The notes under the pieces: model-generated
The model's input: the letters and a program-made list of their open reading frames with translations, nothing else
Told to the model about the DNA's origin: nothing
The model's database searches: none
Program-made: the position numbers and the translations under genes
NCBI GenBank assembly: GCA_007713595.1
Contig: VMRY01000003.1
Span: 62,001 to 126,000, forward strand
DNA from: Sedimenticola thiotaurini
GTDB lineage: Bacteria; Pseudomonadota; Gammaproteobacteria; Chromatiales; Chromatiaceae
Length of the DNA: 64,000 nt
Reading direction: 5' to 3'
Shown here: positions 26,732-35,421 of the stretch, piece by piece
Position numbering within the stretch: the first letter of the stretch is position 1
Layout of the letters: every line of letters starts with the position of its first letter

Positions 26732-27127
26732 TCAGTGCTCTTCTGATTCCATGATATCGGTGTAGGCCTCTGCATCCAGCAGATCTTCCAGCTGGGCAGG
26801 ATCAGACAATTTAACCTGGAACAACCAACCATCACCAAAGGCATCCTGGTTGACCGTTTCAGGTGCATCAGCCAGCACTTCATTCACTGCAATCACTTCA
26901 CCAGAGACGGGGCTGTAGACATCAGAGGCCGCCTTGACGGACTCAACCACTGCACACTCACTACCGGCATCAACGGTGTCGCCCACTTCCGGCAGCTCAA
27001 CAAACACCAGATCACCCAGCAACTCCTGTGCATGCTCAGTGATACCTATGACCACGGTGCCGTCCTCTTCATCACGCACCCATTCGTGACTCTTAGCGTA
27101 TTTCAGATCATTGGGTACATTGCTCAT
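26732..27127 (-). CDS. gcvH: Glycine cleavage H protein
   Basis: This is a 131-residue lipoyl carrier of the glycine cleavage system. The lipoylated lysine is K65 in [14 protein letters not shown], and [11 protein letters not shown] and [13 protein letters not shown] are typical. It shuttles the aminomethyl group from P-protein to GcvT. It lies between gcvT and gcvPA in the riboswitch operon. Confidence 0.96.
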   Translation of the reverse strand: MSNVPNDLKYAKSHEWVRDEEDGTVVIGITEHAQELLGDLVFVELPEVGDTVDAGSECAVVESVKAASDVYSPVSGEVIAVNEVLADAPETVNQDAFGDGWLFQVKLSDPAQLEDLLDAEAYTDIMESEEH

Positions 27128-27195
27128 CTCTCTGCCCTCATTGGTAAATTAATCATTAAACTGAACCTTGGTAACGTCCGCCGTCCGCTAACCGA

Positions 27196-28287
27196 TCAGA
27201 GTTCTATTCGAATCTTTCCATTCCGAACAAAGGGGGGACTCACCACCTTTGCAGATACACGTTTGCCTCTTATATCCACTTCGCACTGCCCGGTTACACC
27301 TGCCTCAACACGCGCCAGGGCGATGGATTTTTCCAGCGTGGGAGAAAAACCGCCTGAAGTAATCTCGCCGACCTCCCGGTCTCCCACATAGACCTTCTGA
27401 TGATCTCGTAATACACCACGACCAGTCAGTACCAGGCCGATAAAGATCTTATTACCTGGATCATCCCGATGCGCTTCAATCACCTCACGCCCGATGAACT
27501 GGCGCTCACCCGGCTCCCAGGCAATCGTCCAGTTCAATCCCGCTTCCAACGGGCTGACAGATTCATCCATATCGGACCCATAGAGATTCATACCCGCCTC
27601 AAGGCGCAGCGTGTCCCTGGCACCCAGACCACAGGGCTGAACACCCGCATCCGCCAATGCCTGCCAAAAAGCTACGGCCATCTCTTCGGGCAGAACCACC
27701 TCAAATCCATCTTCTCCGGTATAGCCCGTTCGCCCAACGAACCAGCCAGACTCAGTAGCCGCATAAAAGGGTTTTAGCGCGGCTGCCGGCTCCTGCAAGG
27801 TATCAGGCAACAAGGGCAAAGCCTTGGCACGCGCATTGGGGCCCTGAACAGCAACCATGGCCAAATCTTTTCTTGGTTTAACCTCCACGCCGAAGGCCGG
27901 TGCCTGCTCTGTCAGCCAGGCGACATCCTTCTCAGTAGTGCCGGCATTAACTACCATCCGAAACCAGGCGTCATGCATAAAATAGACAATCAGATCATCA
28001 ATAACGCCACCCTGGGGATTGAGCATACAGGAGTAGAGTGCCTTGCCAGGCTCTTTCAGGCGCGCCACATCATTGGCCAGCAGATGGCGAAGAAATTCCC
28101 GAACGCGCTCTCCCTGCAGATCGACGACCGTCATATGACAGACATCGAACATACCGGCATCTTTGCGGACTGCGTGGTGCTCTTCCAGCTGCGAACCATA
28201 ATGCAGCGGCATATCCCAGCCACCAAAAGGTACGATACGCGCACCCATTGCATTATGGATATCAAAAAGGATGGTTCTGTTTCCCAT
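27196..28287 (-). CDS. gcvT: Glycine cleavage T protein (aminomethyltransferase)
   Basis: This is a 363-residue tetrahydrofolate-dependent aminomethyltransferase. It moves the one-carbon unit from aminomethyl-lipoyl GcvH to THF and releases ammonia. Conserved stretches are [43 protein letters not shown] and [20 protein letters not shown] 28287 is preferred over GTG 28299 because GGAG lies six bases upstream of it. It is the first gene after the glycine riboswitch. Confidence 0.95.
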   Translation of the reverse strand: MGNRTILFDIHNAMGARIVPFGGWDMPLHYGSQLEEHHAVRKDAGMFDVCHMTVVDLQGERVREFLRHLLANDVARLKEPGKALYSCMLNPQGGVIDDLIVYFMHDAWFRMVVNAGTTEKDVAWLTEQAPAFGVEVKPRKDLAMVAVQGPNARAKALPLLPDTLQEPAAALKPFYAATESGWFVGRTGYTGEDGFEVVLPEEMAVAFWQALADAGVQPCGLGARDTLRLEAGMNLYGSDMDESVSPLEAGLNWTIAWEPGERQFIGREVIEAHRDDPGNKIFIGLVLTGRGVLRDHQKVYVGDREVGEITSGGFSPTLEKSIALARVEAGVTGQCEVDIRGKRVSAKVVSPPFVRNGKIRIEL

Positions 28288-28303
28288 GAGGTTCTCCACC
28301 AGT

Positions 28304-28347
28304 TAAAACAAAAAAAGGCGGCGCAGAAATACATATCCTGCGCCGCC
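28304..28347 (-). terminator. Riboswitch-controlled terminator before gcvT
   Basis: On the minus strand a perfect 10-bp stem, GGCGGCGCAG and CTGCGCCGCC (28338-28347 and 28317-28326), is followed by a long U-rich tract. It begins at the end of the second glycine aptamer and ends about 17 bases before the gcvT start. This fits an expression platform in which glycine binding prevents termination. Confidence 0.85.
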
Positions 28348-28535
28348 CCTCTGTCCTAAACCTGAGAGTTTGAAACCGAATACTCGGCCCCTGCCCCGTC
28401 GGTGGGCCGTACGGCCACTCTCCAGAGACAATCCGGAAGGAGACTGCCCTTCCCACCCTGCGGTCCTTTTGCCTGAGCGATTCCGGACGGTTTGCGCCTT
28501 CGGCGCCGGCGCTTAGCCGGCCTCTCCCACAGGGG
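28346..28535 (-). ncRNA. Tandem glycine riboswitch
   Basis: Two glycine aptamers lie in series on the minus strand upstream of gcvT. The first (about 28456-28535) shows GGGAGAGGCCGGC, GCCGAAGGCGCAAACC, CAGGCAAAAGGACCG. The second (about 28346-28434) shows CTCTGGAGAGTGG, CACCGACGGGGCA and AAACTCTCAGG followed by GGACAGAGG. These are the conserved P1, P3 and core elements of the family. It should activate the glycine cleavage operon when glycine is abundant. Confidence 0.95.
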
Positions 28536-28552
28536 TTTGGATTGAGGCCACG

Positions 28553-28581
28553 ATCATACCCTGTCGATTCTGCTTTGCCAA
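28553..28581 (-). promoter_or_regulatory. Promoter of the glycine cleavage operon
   Basis: On the minus strand TTGGCA (28576-28581) and TATGAT (28553-28558) are 17 bases apart, close to the sigma-70 consensus. The predicted transcript would start near 28546, about ten bases before the first glycine aptamer, which fits well. Confidence 0.8.
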
Positions 28582-28605
28582 CAAAAGCAAAACGGCTTGA
28601 CGTTA

Positions 28606-28634
28606 TTGCAAACGATAATGATTCTCAGTAGAAT
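28606..28634 (+). promoter_or_regulatory. Promoter with Fur box for the Fe(III) importer
   Basis: TTGCAA (28606-28611) and TAGAAT (28629-28634) are 17 bases apart. The spacer and -10 carry GATAATGATTCTCAGTAGA (28614-28632), which by my count matches 14 of 19 positions of the E. coli Fur consensus. Iron-loaded Fur would cover the promoter. The gcv promoter fires in the opposite direction from within 30 bases. Confidence 0.8.
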
Positions 28635-28675
28635 GCGTCACATTCACCACACCAAACACCCGGAGATCCCGATCC

Positions 28676-29692
28676 ATGAAGTCGACAATCAAACTGGCCC
28701 TATTTGCCACTGCAATTTCACTCTCCACCAGCGCACTGGCAACAGAGGTCAATGTCTACTCTGCCCGCAAGGAGGCCTTGATTAAACCCCTACTGGACCA
28801 GTTCACACAAGAAAGCGGCATCAAGGTTAATCTGGTGACCGGCAAGGCAGACGCCCTGTTAAAACGACTCAAGAGTGAAGGCACTAACTCTCCAGCCGAT
28901 CTCTTCATTACTACTGATGCCGGTCGCCTGCATCGGGCCAAGGAGGCCGGTGTTCTGCAGCCAATCTCCAGCGAGATATTGGATGCGGCCATTCCATCTA
29001 ACTATCGCGATCCTGAGGGATACTGGCATGGCCTCTCCGTACGCGCCCGGGTGATCACCTACGTAAAGGACAAAGTCGACCCCAAGACGCTTACCAGTTA
29101 TGAGGGGCTTGCTGACACTCAATGGAAAGGGCGTATCTGTATAAGAGGCTCCAGCAACATCTACAATCAATCGCTGGTCGCCTCCATGATAGAGGCCGAT
29201 GGCGAGGCAAAAACAGAAACCTGGGCGAAGGGCTTTGTTGGCAATTTTGCCCGTTCGCCAAAAGGTGGCGACCGCGACCAGGTCAAGGCTGCAGCCGCTG
29301 GTGTCTGCGACCTGGCCATTATCAACACCTACTATCTGGGTGCCATGATTCACAGCAAGGACGAAAACGAGCGGGCAGCCGCGTCAAAGGTGGCGCTTTT
29401 CTGGCCAAACCAGGAGGGCCGAGGCACCCATGTCAACGTCAGTGGGGCCGGCGTAACCAAGGCAGCAAAAAACAGAGCTGAAGCGATCAGGCTATTAGAA
29501 TTTCTTGCTAATAAACAATCCCAGAACTGGTATGCCAGAGTCAATCATGAATATCCCGTTCGGGCAGGCGTCGAATGGTCTGACACGCTGAAGGCATGGG
29601 GCACATTTAAGGCCGATACAGTGAATCTCTCTGTGTTGGGAAAAAACAATCCTGCTGCAGTTCGACTCATGGACCGAGCCGGCTGGAAATAA
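28676..29692 (+). CDS. fbpA: Fe(III) ABC transporter substrate-binding protein
   Basis: This is a 338-residue periplasmic ferric-ion-binding protein of the FbpA/AfuA/FutA family. It has a signal peptide (LALFATAISLSTSALA) and then EVNVYSARKEALIKPLLDQF. The twin tyrosines Y219-Y220 in IINTYYLGAMI are the usual iron ligands. It should hand Fe(III) to the permease encoded downstream. A Fur-type site lies in the promoter. A terminator-like hairpin separates it from fbpB, which would keep the binding protein in excess. Confidence 0.92.
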   Translation: MKSTIKLALFATAISLSTSALATEVNVYSARKEALIKPLLDQFTQESGIKVNLVTGKADALLKRLKSEGTNSPADLFITTDAGRLHRAKEAGVLQPISSEILDAAIPSNYRDPEGYWHGLSVRARVITYVKDKVDPKTLTSYEGLADTQWKGRICIRGSSNIYNQSLVASMIEADGEAKTETWAKGFVGNFARSPKGGDRDQVKAAAAGVCDLAIINTYYLGAMIHSKDENERAAASKVALFWPNQEGRGTHVNVSGAGVTKAAKNRAEAIRLLEFLANKQSQNWYARVNHEYPVRAGVEWSDTLKAWGTFKADTVNLSVLGKNNPAAVRLMDRAGWK

Positions 29693-29762
29693 CCCAAAAC
29701 AAACTAAAAGCGCTAATCTATTGCACTATTGAACGTACTGCAGAGAGAATAGCGCCTTACAG

Positions 29763-29800
29763 ATCAGCGTCATCCCATGGATGGCGCTGATGTTTTGTTT
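29763..29800 (+). terminator. Partial terminator between fbpA and fbpB
   Basis: ATCAGCG (29763-29769) pairs with CGCTGAT (29785-29791), and inner pairs extend the stem to about eleven. It is followed by TGTTTTGTTT. It lies between the binding-protein gene and the permease gene and probably reduces read-through so that fbpA mRNA is more abundant. Confidence 0.7.
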
Positions 29801-29823
29801 CAGCCACACAACTGCGGTGACCC

Positions 29824-31488
29824 GTGACTACCTGGGGACAGAGTAGAACAACAGCACCATTCTACTGGCGCTTGGGCATACTCGGCATAGCCGGCCTGCT
29901 GGCTCTGCCGGTAATTGCTGTCAGCAGCTATGGCTTTCTGCCAGCAGGCGAAGTCTGGCAACACCTGGCCAACACCGTTCTCACCGACTACATCATCAAC
30001 TCCCTGCTGCTGATGCTCGAAGTTGCCTTGGGCACCCTGCTCCTGGGCGTTTCGACTGCCTGGCTGACCACCATGTGTCGCTTCCCTGGCCGACGTATTT
30101 TCGAATGGGCCCTGCTACTGCCAATGGCGATGCCTGCCTATATCATTGCCTATACCTATACCGGCATGTTTGATGTCGCAGGCCCCATTCAGTCCAGCCT
30201 GCGTGATTGGCTGGGGTTGCAGTATGGTGAGTATTGGTTTCCGGAGATCCGCTCATTATGGAGCGCGGGTGTGATGCTATCGTTGACGCTCTATCCCTAT
30301 GTCTATCTGCTCTCCAGGGCAGCCTTTCTGGATCAGTCCGTCTGTGTACTGGAGGTGAGTCGCTCGCTGGGTAACGGTCCCTGGCGTACCTTCTTTCGAG
30401 TCGCCTTACCGCTCGCCCGTCCCGCCGTGGTGGCCGGTCTGAGTCTGGCACTGATGGAGACATTGGCGGACTATGGCACCGTGCAGTACTTTGGTATAGC
30501 CACCTTCACCACCGGCATTTTCCGCACCTGGTTTGGTATGGATGACAGTGCAGCGGCGGCACAGCTCTCAACTGCACTGCTGCTGTTTGTCTTTACTTTG
30601 ATACTCCTGGAGCGCTGGTCCAGGAGGAAGATGCGCTATCACCACTCAGGCCAAAGACACCAATCACTCCCCGGCTTCATCCTGCAGCGCCACCAGAAGA
30701 TCGGCGCCATCCTGATCTGTTCCAGCACGCTGTTCCTCGGTTTTCTGCTGCCAGCTGCACAACTCGCCTACTGGGCGGTGAAGACGCATGAGATGATTGA
30801 TGCCGACTTCCTTCGGCTTACCCTCAACACGGTCGGCCTCGCCAGCGGTACTGCCGTTTTGGCACTGCTAATGGCCTTGCTGATGGGTTATGGAAAAAGA
30901 CTGAGCCCGGATAAAGCCACCTTAAGTGCGGTCCGGATTGCCGGCATGGGCTACGCTGTACCAGGTACAGTGATTGCCGTTGGCGTCATGCTGCCACTCG
31001 CTTGGCTGGACAATAGTATCGACAGCTGGATGCGAACTCACTTCGACATCCCCACCGGATTATTACTCAGCGGCACACTGGTGGCACTGGTCTTTGCCTA
31101 TCTGGTGCGTTTTCTCGCCGTCTCGTTACAGACGGTTGAGGCTGGGCTGGGCAAGATTAAACAGACCATCGATGAGAGCGCCCGCACCTTGGGGGCAAAA
31201 CCCGGCCAGGTACTGCGCAGAATTCATCTACCGATGCTTAAAGGCAGCCTGCTTACTGCCCTGCTATTAGTGTTTGTGGATGTAATGAAGGAGCTGCCTG
31301 CAACGCTGGTGCTACGCCCTTTTAATTTCAACACACTGGCAGTCCGGGCCTTTGAACTGGCATCCGACGAGCGCCTGATGGACTCCGCCAGCGCAGCCCT
31401 TATGATTGTGCTGGCCGGTATAATCCCGGTAACGCTGCTCAGTCGATCAATACGAAATTCGCGGGATAAGCATGACACTCCGACTTGA
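29824..31488 (+). CDS. fbpB: Fe(III) ABC transporter permease, fused double domain
   Basis: This is a 554-residue FbpB-type permease in which two permease domains of about six helices each are fused. EAA-loop motifs occur in both halves (VLEVSRSLGNGPWRTFFRV; then IDESARTLGAKPGQVLRRI), which contact the ATPase. GTG at 29824 is used as the start. It is followed by the ATPase with a 17-base overlap. It forms the inner-membrane channel for ferric iron. Confidence 0.92.
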   Translation: MTTWGQSRTTAPFYWRLGILGIAGLLALPVIAVSSYGFLPAGEVWQHLANTVLTDYIINSLLLMLEVALGTLLLGVSTAWLTTMCRFPGRRIFEWALLLPMAMPAYIIAYTYTGMFDVAGPIQSSLRDWLGLQYGEYWFPEIRSLWSAGVMLSLTLYPYVYLLSRAAFLDQSVCVLEVSRSLGNGPWRTFFRVALPLARPAVVAGLSLALMETLADYGTVQYFGIATFTTGIFRTWFGMDDSAAAAQLSTALLLFVFTLILLERWSRRKMRYHHSGQRHQSLPGFILQRHQKIGAILICSSTLFLGFLLPAAQLAYWAVKTHEMIDADFLRLTLNTVGLASGTAVLALLMALLMGYGKRLSPDKATLSAVRIAGMGYAVPGTVIAVGVMLPLAWLDNSIDSWMRTHFDIPTGLLLSGTLVALVFAYLVRFLAVSLQTVEAGLGKIKQTIDESARTLGAKPGQVLRRIHLPMLKGSLLTALLLVFVDVMKELPATLVLRPFNFNTLAVRAFELASDERLMDSASAALMIVLAGIIPVTLLSRSIRNSRDKHDTPT

Positions 31489-32533
31489 ACTGAAACACGC
31501 CACCATCTCCTTCGGTTCAACCGAAGTCGTCAGGCAGGTCAGTCTGCAGTTGCCGGAGGGTGATATCGGCTCACTGCTTGGCCCAAGTGGATGCGGCAAA
31601 ACCACTCTACTGCGGGCCATTGCCGGGTTTGAATCGCTGCAACATGGCACGATCAGCCTGAATGGAAAGACCGTCAGCAGCCAGCAGGTTATGACCGCAC
31701 CTGAAAAAAGGCGCGTGGGGATGGTATTTCAGGATTTTGCCCTCTTCCCTCACCTCAATGTCGCAGAGAATGTGGCCTTTGGACTCAGTAATCTGCCCGG
31801 TCAACAGAAACGCGTCCGTATTTCCGAGTTGCTGGAGTTAGTCGGATTGGCCCATCTTGCCCAACAACATCCGCACCAACTTTCTGGCGGCCAACAACAG
31901 CGCGTTGCATTGGCCCGGGCCATGGCGCCACGTCCTGAAATTTTGCTGCTGGATGAACCCTTCTCCGCACTTGATCCAGAACTACGCGGACAGCTGGCCA
32001 GTGAAGTCCGAGTCCTGCTAAAACAGGATGGAATCACCGCGATTTTGGTCACACATGATCAGACAGAGGCATTTGCCATGGCTGACCAGATTGGCGTAAT
32101 GCATCAGGGAACACTGCATCAGTGGGACAGCAGCTATAACCTTTATCACCACCCGGCAACCACATTCGTGGCTGATTTCATTGGCCGTGGCACGCTATTG
32201 GATATCGTGGTAGCAGACAAGAACAGCATCGAAACACCGTTTGGTCGCTTGAGCGGTAAATTACCGGTAGGAAGTGAACCGGGGAGTAAACTGAAACTGT
32301 TAGTCCGCCCTGATGATCTGCACCTCACTACCAAACAGGACGGCATACAGGCAACAATAACTGAGCGCTTGTTTCAGGGCGCAGACTATCTCTATACCCT
32401 GCAACTCAAAACTGGCGATCATTTCCACTGCCTGGCACCCAGTCACCAGCAGCATAACCTTGGTGACAGCGTCACCCTTAAACTGGATATCCAGGATCTG
32501 GTGATGTTTACCGATGAGGGGTTAGCGCTCTAG
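31472..32533 (+). CDS. fbpC: Fe(III) ABC transporter ATP-binding protein
   Basis: This is a 353-residue ATPase with Walker A LGPSGCGKTT, signature LSGGQQQRVALARA, Walker B LLLDEPFSALD and the H-loop THDQTEAFAMAD. A C-terminal TOBE-like regulatory domain (about 240-353) follows. It powers the FbpAB importer. It begins inside the end of fbpB and its stop overlaps that of the convergent pepP by four bases. Confidence 0.92.
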   Translation: MTLRLELKHATISFGSTEVVRQVSLQLPEGDIGSLLGPSGCGKTTLLRAIAGFESLQHGTISLNGKTVSSQQVMTAPEKRRVGMVFQDFALFPHLNVAENVAFGLSNLPGQQKRVRISELLELVGLAHLAQQHPHQLSGGQQQRVALARAMAPRPEILLLDEPFSALDPELRGQLASEVRVLLKQDGITAILVTHDQTEAFAMADQIGVMHQGTLHQWDSSYNLYHHPATTFVADFIGRGTLLDIVVADKNSIETPFGRLSGKLPVGSEPGSKLKLLVRPDDLHLTTKQDGIQATITERLFQGADYLYTLQLKTGDHFHCLAPSHQQHNLGDSVTLKLDIQDLVMFTDEGLAL

Positions 32534-33861
32534 CGGCTCGGAACCAGTCTACCTCGGCACGCCATCAGTGCCTCAATCTCCTCAACCGTTTTCGGTGCAT
32601 CTTTGGACAGCACATCATAGCCATCCTTGGTAACTAACAGATCATCTTCAATTCGAATACCGATATTCCACCACTTCTTGGCGACCCCTTTGGCACCAGC
32701 AGGGATATAGATGCCGGGCTCAACAGTGAGCACCATGCCCGGCTCTAATAACCGCCACTTTCCATCAATCTTATAGTCCCCTACATCATGTACATCCATA
32801 CCAAGCCAGTGCCCGGCACGATGCATATAGAAAGGCTTATAGGCCTCATTTTTTATCAGCGTCGATACCCGACCTTTCAATATACCCAGCTCAGCCAGCC
32901 CCTTGGTAATTACTTTCACGACGGCATCATGGGGATCATTCCAGTGGTTGCCCGGGCGCACCTTTTCAATGGCAGCAGCCTGTGACTTGAGTACCAGCTC
33001 ATAGAGGGCACGCTGCTCAGTTGAGAATTTGCCATTGACCGGAAAGGTGCGGGTAATATCCGAGGCATAGTAGTCATACTCGCAACCCGCATCTATGAGT
33101 AACAGATCGCCCGATTTCAACTCGGCACTATTCTCCACATAATGCAGAATACAGCCATTAGCCCCACCGCCAACAATCGGTGTATAGGCCTGATAGCGGC
33201 CACCATTTTTGGCACACTCATGCACCAGTTCAGCCTCAATCTGCCACTCCATCAGGCCGGGACGACAATACTGCATGGCACGCTTATGTGCCTTTGCCGA
33301 TATTTTTGCTGCTGTGCGCATTGCCTTGATTTCAGAGCGGCTTTTATAGAGCCGCATATCGTGCAGGTAGTGATCCAATGCCACAAACTCGAGCGGACCA
33401 GGCACGCCTGCCCGACCTTTATTGCGTATGGTGCTGATCCACTCGGACATCTGTTTATCCAGTTCATGATTACAGCCCATTGCATAAAACACGCGCTCAC
33501 TCTGCTCGATCATGCGCGGCAAAATGTCATTCAGATCACCAATCGGAAAAGAGTCATCTGCCCCATAAGTCTCGCAGGCACCCTCCTGTCCTGCACGCAG
33601 ACCGTTCCAGGTCTCCTTCTCTGGATCACGCTCGCGACAAAACAACACATACTCCGCCTGCTTTCGTCCAGGAATCAGCACAGCCACCGCTTCCGGTTCA
33701 GGGAAACCGGTGATGTAATGGAAGTCACTATCAGGCCGATAGGGATAATCCGCATCCCTGTTGCGGATGGAGACGGGAGCCGAAGGAAGGATCGCAATAC
33801 TACCCGGCCCCATCATGCGCATCAGTTGCCGGCGACGTCTTTTGAATTCAGCTATTGTCAT
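32530..33861 (-). CDS. pepP: Xaa-Pro aminopeptidase PepP
   Basis: This is a 443-residue aminopeptidase P, a dimanganese enzyme that removes N-terminal residues before proline. The C-terminal pita-bread fold carries its metal ligands in LLIDAGCEYDYYASDITRTF, HRAGHWLGMDVHD, TVEPGIYIP and IRIEDDLLV. Length matches E. coli PepP (441). It overlaps the upstream ygfB-like gene by four bases, the conserved gammaproteobacterial pair. Confidence 0.95.
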   Translation of the reverse strand: MTIAEFKRRRRQLMRMMGPGSIAILPSAPVSIRNRDADYPYRPDSDFHYITGFPEPEAVAVLIPGRKQAEYVLFCRERDPEKETWNGLRAGQEGACETYGADDSFPIGDLNDILPRMIEQSERVFYAMGCNHELDKQMSEWISTIRNKGRAGVPGPLEFVALDHYLHDMRLYKSRSEIKAMRTAAKISAKAHKRAMQYCRPGLMEWQIEAELVHECAKNGGRYQAYTPIVGGGANGCILHYVENSAELKSGDLLLIDAGCEYDYYASDITRTFPVNGKFSTEQRALYELVLKSQAAAIEKVRPGNHWNDPHDAVVKVITKGLAELGILKGRVSTLIKNEAYKPFYMHRAGHWLGMDVHDVGDYKIDGKWRLLEPGMVLTVEPGIYIPAGAKGVAKKWWNIGIRIEDDLLVTKDGYDVLSKDAPKTVEEIEALMACRGRLVPSR

Positions 33862-34412
33862 GCGCGCTCCGATTCATCAGTTACCATCTCTGAATACACC
33901 AGCATGGCGGCCACCCAGATAAACTCCGTAATCTCCATTAACGACGACTCATCCTCTTCCGTACCCTGCAAACCATCCAGCTCTAAACGTGTGATCTCCG
34001 ACAAGGCGGTCAGGGCATCCTGCGTCTCTTCAGAAAAAGCATGCCCCGCAGGCAATCCCGCCACACCAATGCCATAAAGAAAACCCTGACACCAATCGGC
34101 CACGCCGGATGCCCGCATCTTTATCGCCTGCTCATCATCTGGCAAAAAAGGGGTAAAACCCAGACCCGGCCCTTTAACGGCAGCCAATGTTTCATCATGC
34201 ATCACCTTAAGTGATGCCGCACATTCACGAACCAGGAGGTCCCCCGCATTGGCTTCATCCACAAGCTCTGCAAACCAGCGTGCCTCTGCATCATCCCGGC
34301 CAGCACAGATCAGACCGCATAAAATACCGTGCACCTCGGCTCCGGAACTTTCAATATCGGCAGAGGCCAGCTGCCGCTCAAGCCGTTCATAATTCAGACT
34401 GCTTTCGGTCAT
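33858..34412 (-). CDS. UPF0149 family protein (YgfB-like)
   Basis: This is a 184-residue acidic helical protein of the UPF0149/YecA family, as found upstream of pepP in E. coli (ygfB). Recognisable parts are EVHGILCGLICAG, LPDDEQAIKMRASGVADWCQGFLYGIG (only its GVADWCQGFLYG core is diagnostic) and EEDESSLMEITEFIWVAAM. In Pseudomonas a YgfB homologue modulates transcription, but the molecular role is not general knowledge. It ends overlapping the pepP start by four bases. Confidence 0.9.
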   Translation of the reverse strand: MTESSLNYERLERQLASADIESSGAEVHGILCGLICAGRDDAEARWFAELVDEANAGDLLVRECAASLKVMHDETLAAVKGPGLGFTPFLPDDEQAIKMRASGVADWCQGFLYGIGVAGLPAGHAFSEETQDALTALSEITRLELDGLQGTEEDESSLMEITEFIWVAAMLVYSEMVTDESERA

Positions 34413-34563
34413 GGATAATCTTTCTCTTGAAAATCTATATATTCAGGATTTCGACACAGTTTGATACTATCATCCAACTAATGTCATAACATATTGGCAT
34501 AATATAGTAACATGCCGTTGTATAACGTTGACCCGCGCGTTAGCGCGCTCTATATTGAAGCGT

Positions 34564-34794
34564 ATGAACCCAAACGACCCCAATTCTGCATCTGCGTTGG
34601 ACATCGACAAGCTTGAAACTCAAGTGGATGAATTGATCCGCACAATTGATCGCCTGAAAGAGGAGAATAGAAACCTCAGAGGCAAACAACAAGAGTTGAT
34701 GTCAGAGCGAGCCGAACTCATCGAAAAAACCGAACTCGCACGCAGCCGTGTAGAGGCCATGATCTCTCGTCTACGCTCCATTGAGACGGGTTAA
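34564..34794 (+). CDS. TIGR02449-type coiled-coil protein (ZapB-like)
   Basis: This is a 76-residue protein that is almost entirely a coiled coil (IDKLETQVDELIRTIDRLKE, then ELIEKTELARSRVEAMI). It corresponds to the small protein found upstream of zapA in many Gammaproteobacteria, likened to ZapB of the division ring. ATG 34564 with GAAG upstream is used; a TTG at 34528 lies inside a small CGCGC/GCGCG leader hairpin (34534-34547). Function in division is inferred from the neighbour. Confidence 0.82.
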   Translation: MNPNDPNSASALDIDKLETQVDELIRTIDRLKEENRNLRGKQQELMSERAELIEKTELARSRVEAMISRLRSIETG

Positions 34795-34866
34795 TCGGCC
34801 AAATCCCACGATGACTGAGCGCAAACCAGCATCCTGCATTCACAAACAGAATTCGAGCATACAATA

Positions 34867-35181
34867 GTGAGCGAAAACAGCGTCCCCGTTACCGTGCTTA
34901 TACTGGATAAGGAGTATCGAGTTGCCTGCAAGCAAGGCGAGGAGGATAGCCTGATTGCTACTGCGCGTTTTGTAGATAAGAAAATGCGCGAAATTCGCTC
35001 CAGCGGTAAGGTGCTAGGTACCGACAGAATTGCAGTAATGACAGCGTTGAACCTTGCCCACGAACTCCTGGAAGGCCAGTCACAAAAAGATAGCGTGGGA
35101 ACAAACATCAGTCATCGGCTACACGCCATGCAGCAAAAAATAGACGCGGCGCTTAGTAAGGAAAATCAGCTGGATCTTTAA
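34867..35181 (+). CDS. zapA: Cell division protein ZapA
   Basis: This is a 104-residue ZapA, which binds FtsZ filaments and promotes bundling. The N-terminal globular part has VPVTVLILDKEYRVACKQGEE and the conserved DRIAVMTALNLAHELL, followed by a C-terminal coiled coil. GTG at 34867 is the start. The order zapA-6S RNA-fau is a conserved gammaproteobacterial arrangement. Confidence 0.93.
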   Translation: MSENSVPVTVLILDKEYRVACKQGEEDSLIATARFVDKKMREIRSSGKVLGTDRIAVMTALNLAHELLEGQSQKDSVGTNISHRLHAMQQKIDAALSKENQLDL

Positions 35182-35206
35182 ACTCAATCGAGTTAGCCTA
35201 TTCTCA

Positions 35207-35397
35207 CAGGTATCCCCTGCGGTGTTTGTAAGCGAATCGGGTATTTTCTTGAGCCTATTCATTACCCCGGGGACTTAATGGGAATGACATTGTGCATGTC
35301 CGCTTCTTGCGGAAAGCCTTAATCTTCCTTGTTGTCCCCACTTGAACCTACCGGTTCAAGAACGATGATTTGCTACGGCACAGGTGGGGGATACCTT
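35207..35397 (+). ncRNA. ssrS: 6S RNA
   Basis: The 190-base region between zapA and fau has 6S RNA features. AGGTATCCCC (35208-35217) and GGGGATACCT (35387-35396) close a long terminal stem. The conserved hairpin CTTGAACC/GGTTCAAG (35341-35360) lies in the 3' half, and AAAGCCTTAA precedes it as in E. coli. 6S RNA binds sigma-70 RNA polymerase and reprogrammes transcription in stationary phase. Ends are estimated from the closing stem. Confidence 0.93.
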
Positions 35398-35421
35398 ATT
35401 CATTATCACGCCTGAATTCTC

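Noticed and set aside
26716-26883. 56-residue N-terminal extension of gcvPA
   Set aside because: It overlaps gcvH out of phase and has no similarity to the family; the standard start [10 protein letters not shown] is at 26715.
33142-34077. 311-residue plus-strand frame opposite pepP and ygfB
   Set aside because: It runs antisense to two well-supported overlapping genes and has no domain pattern.
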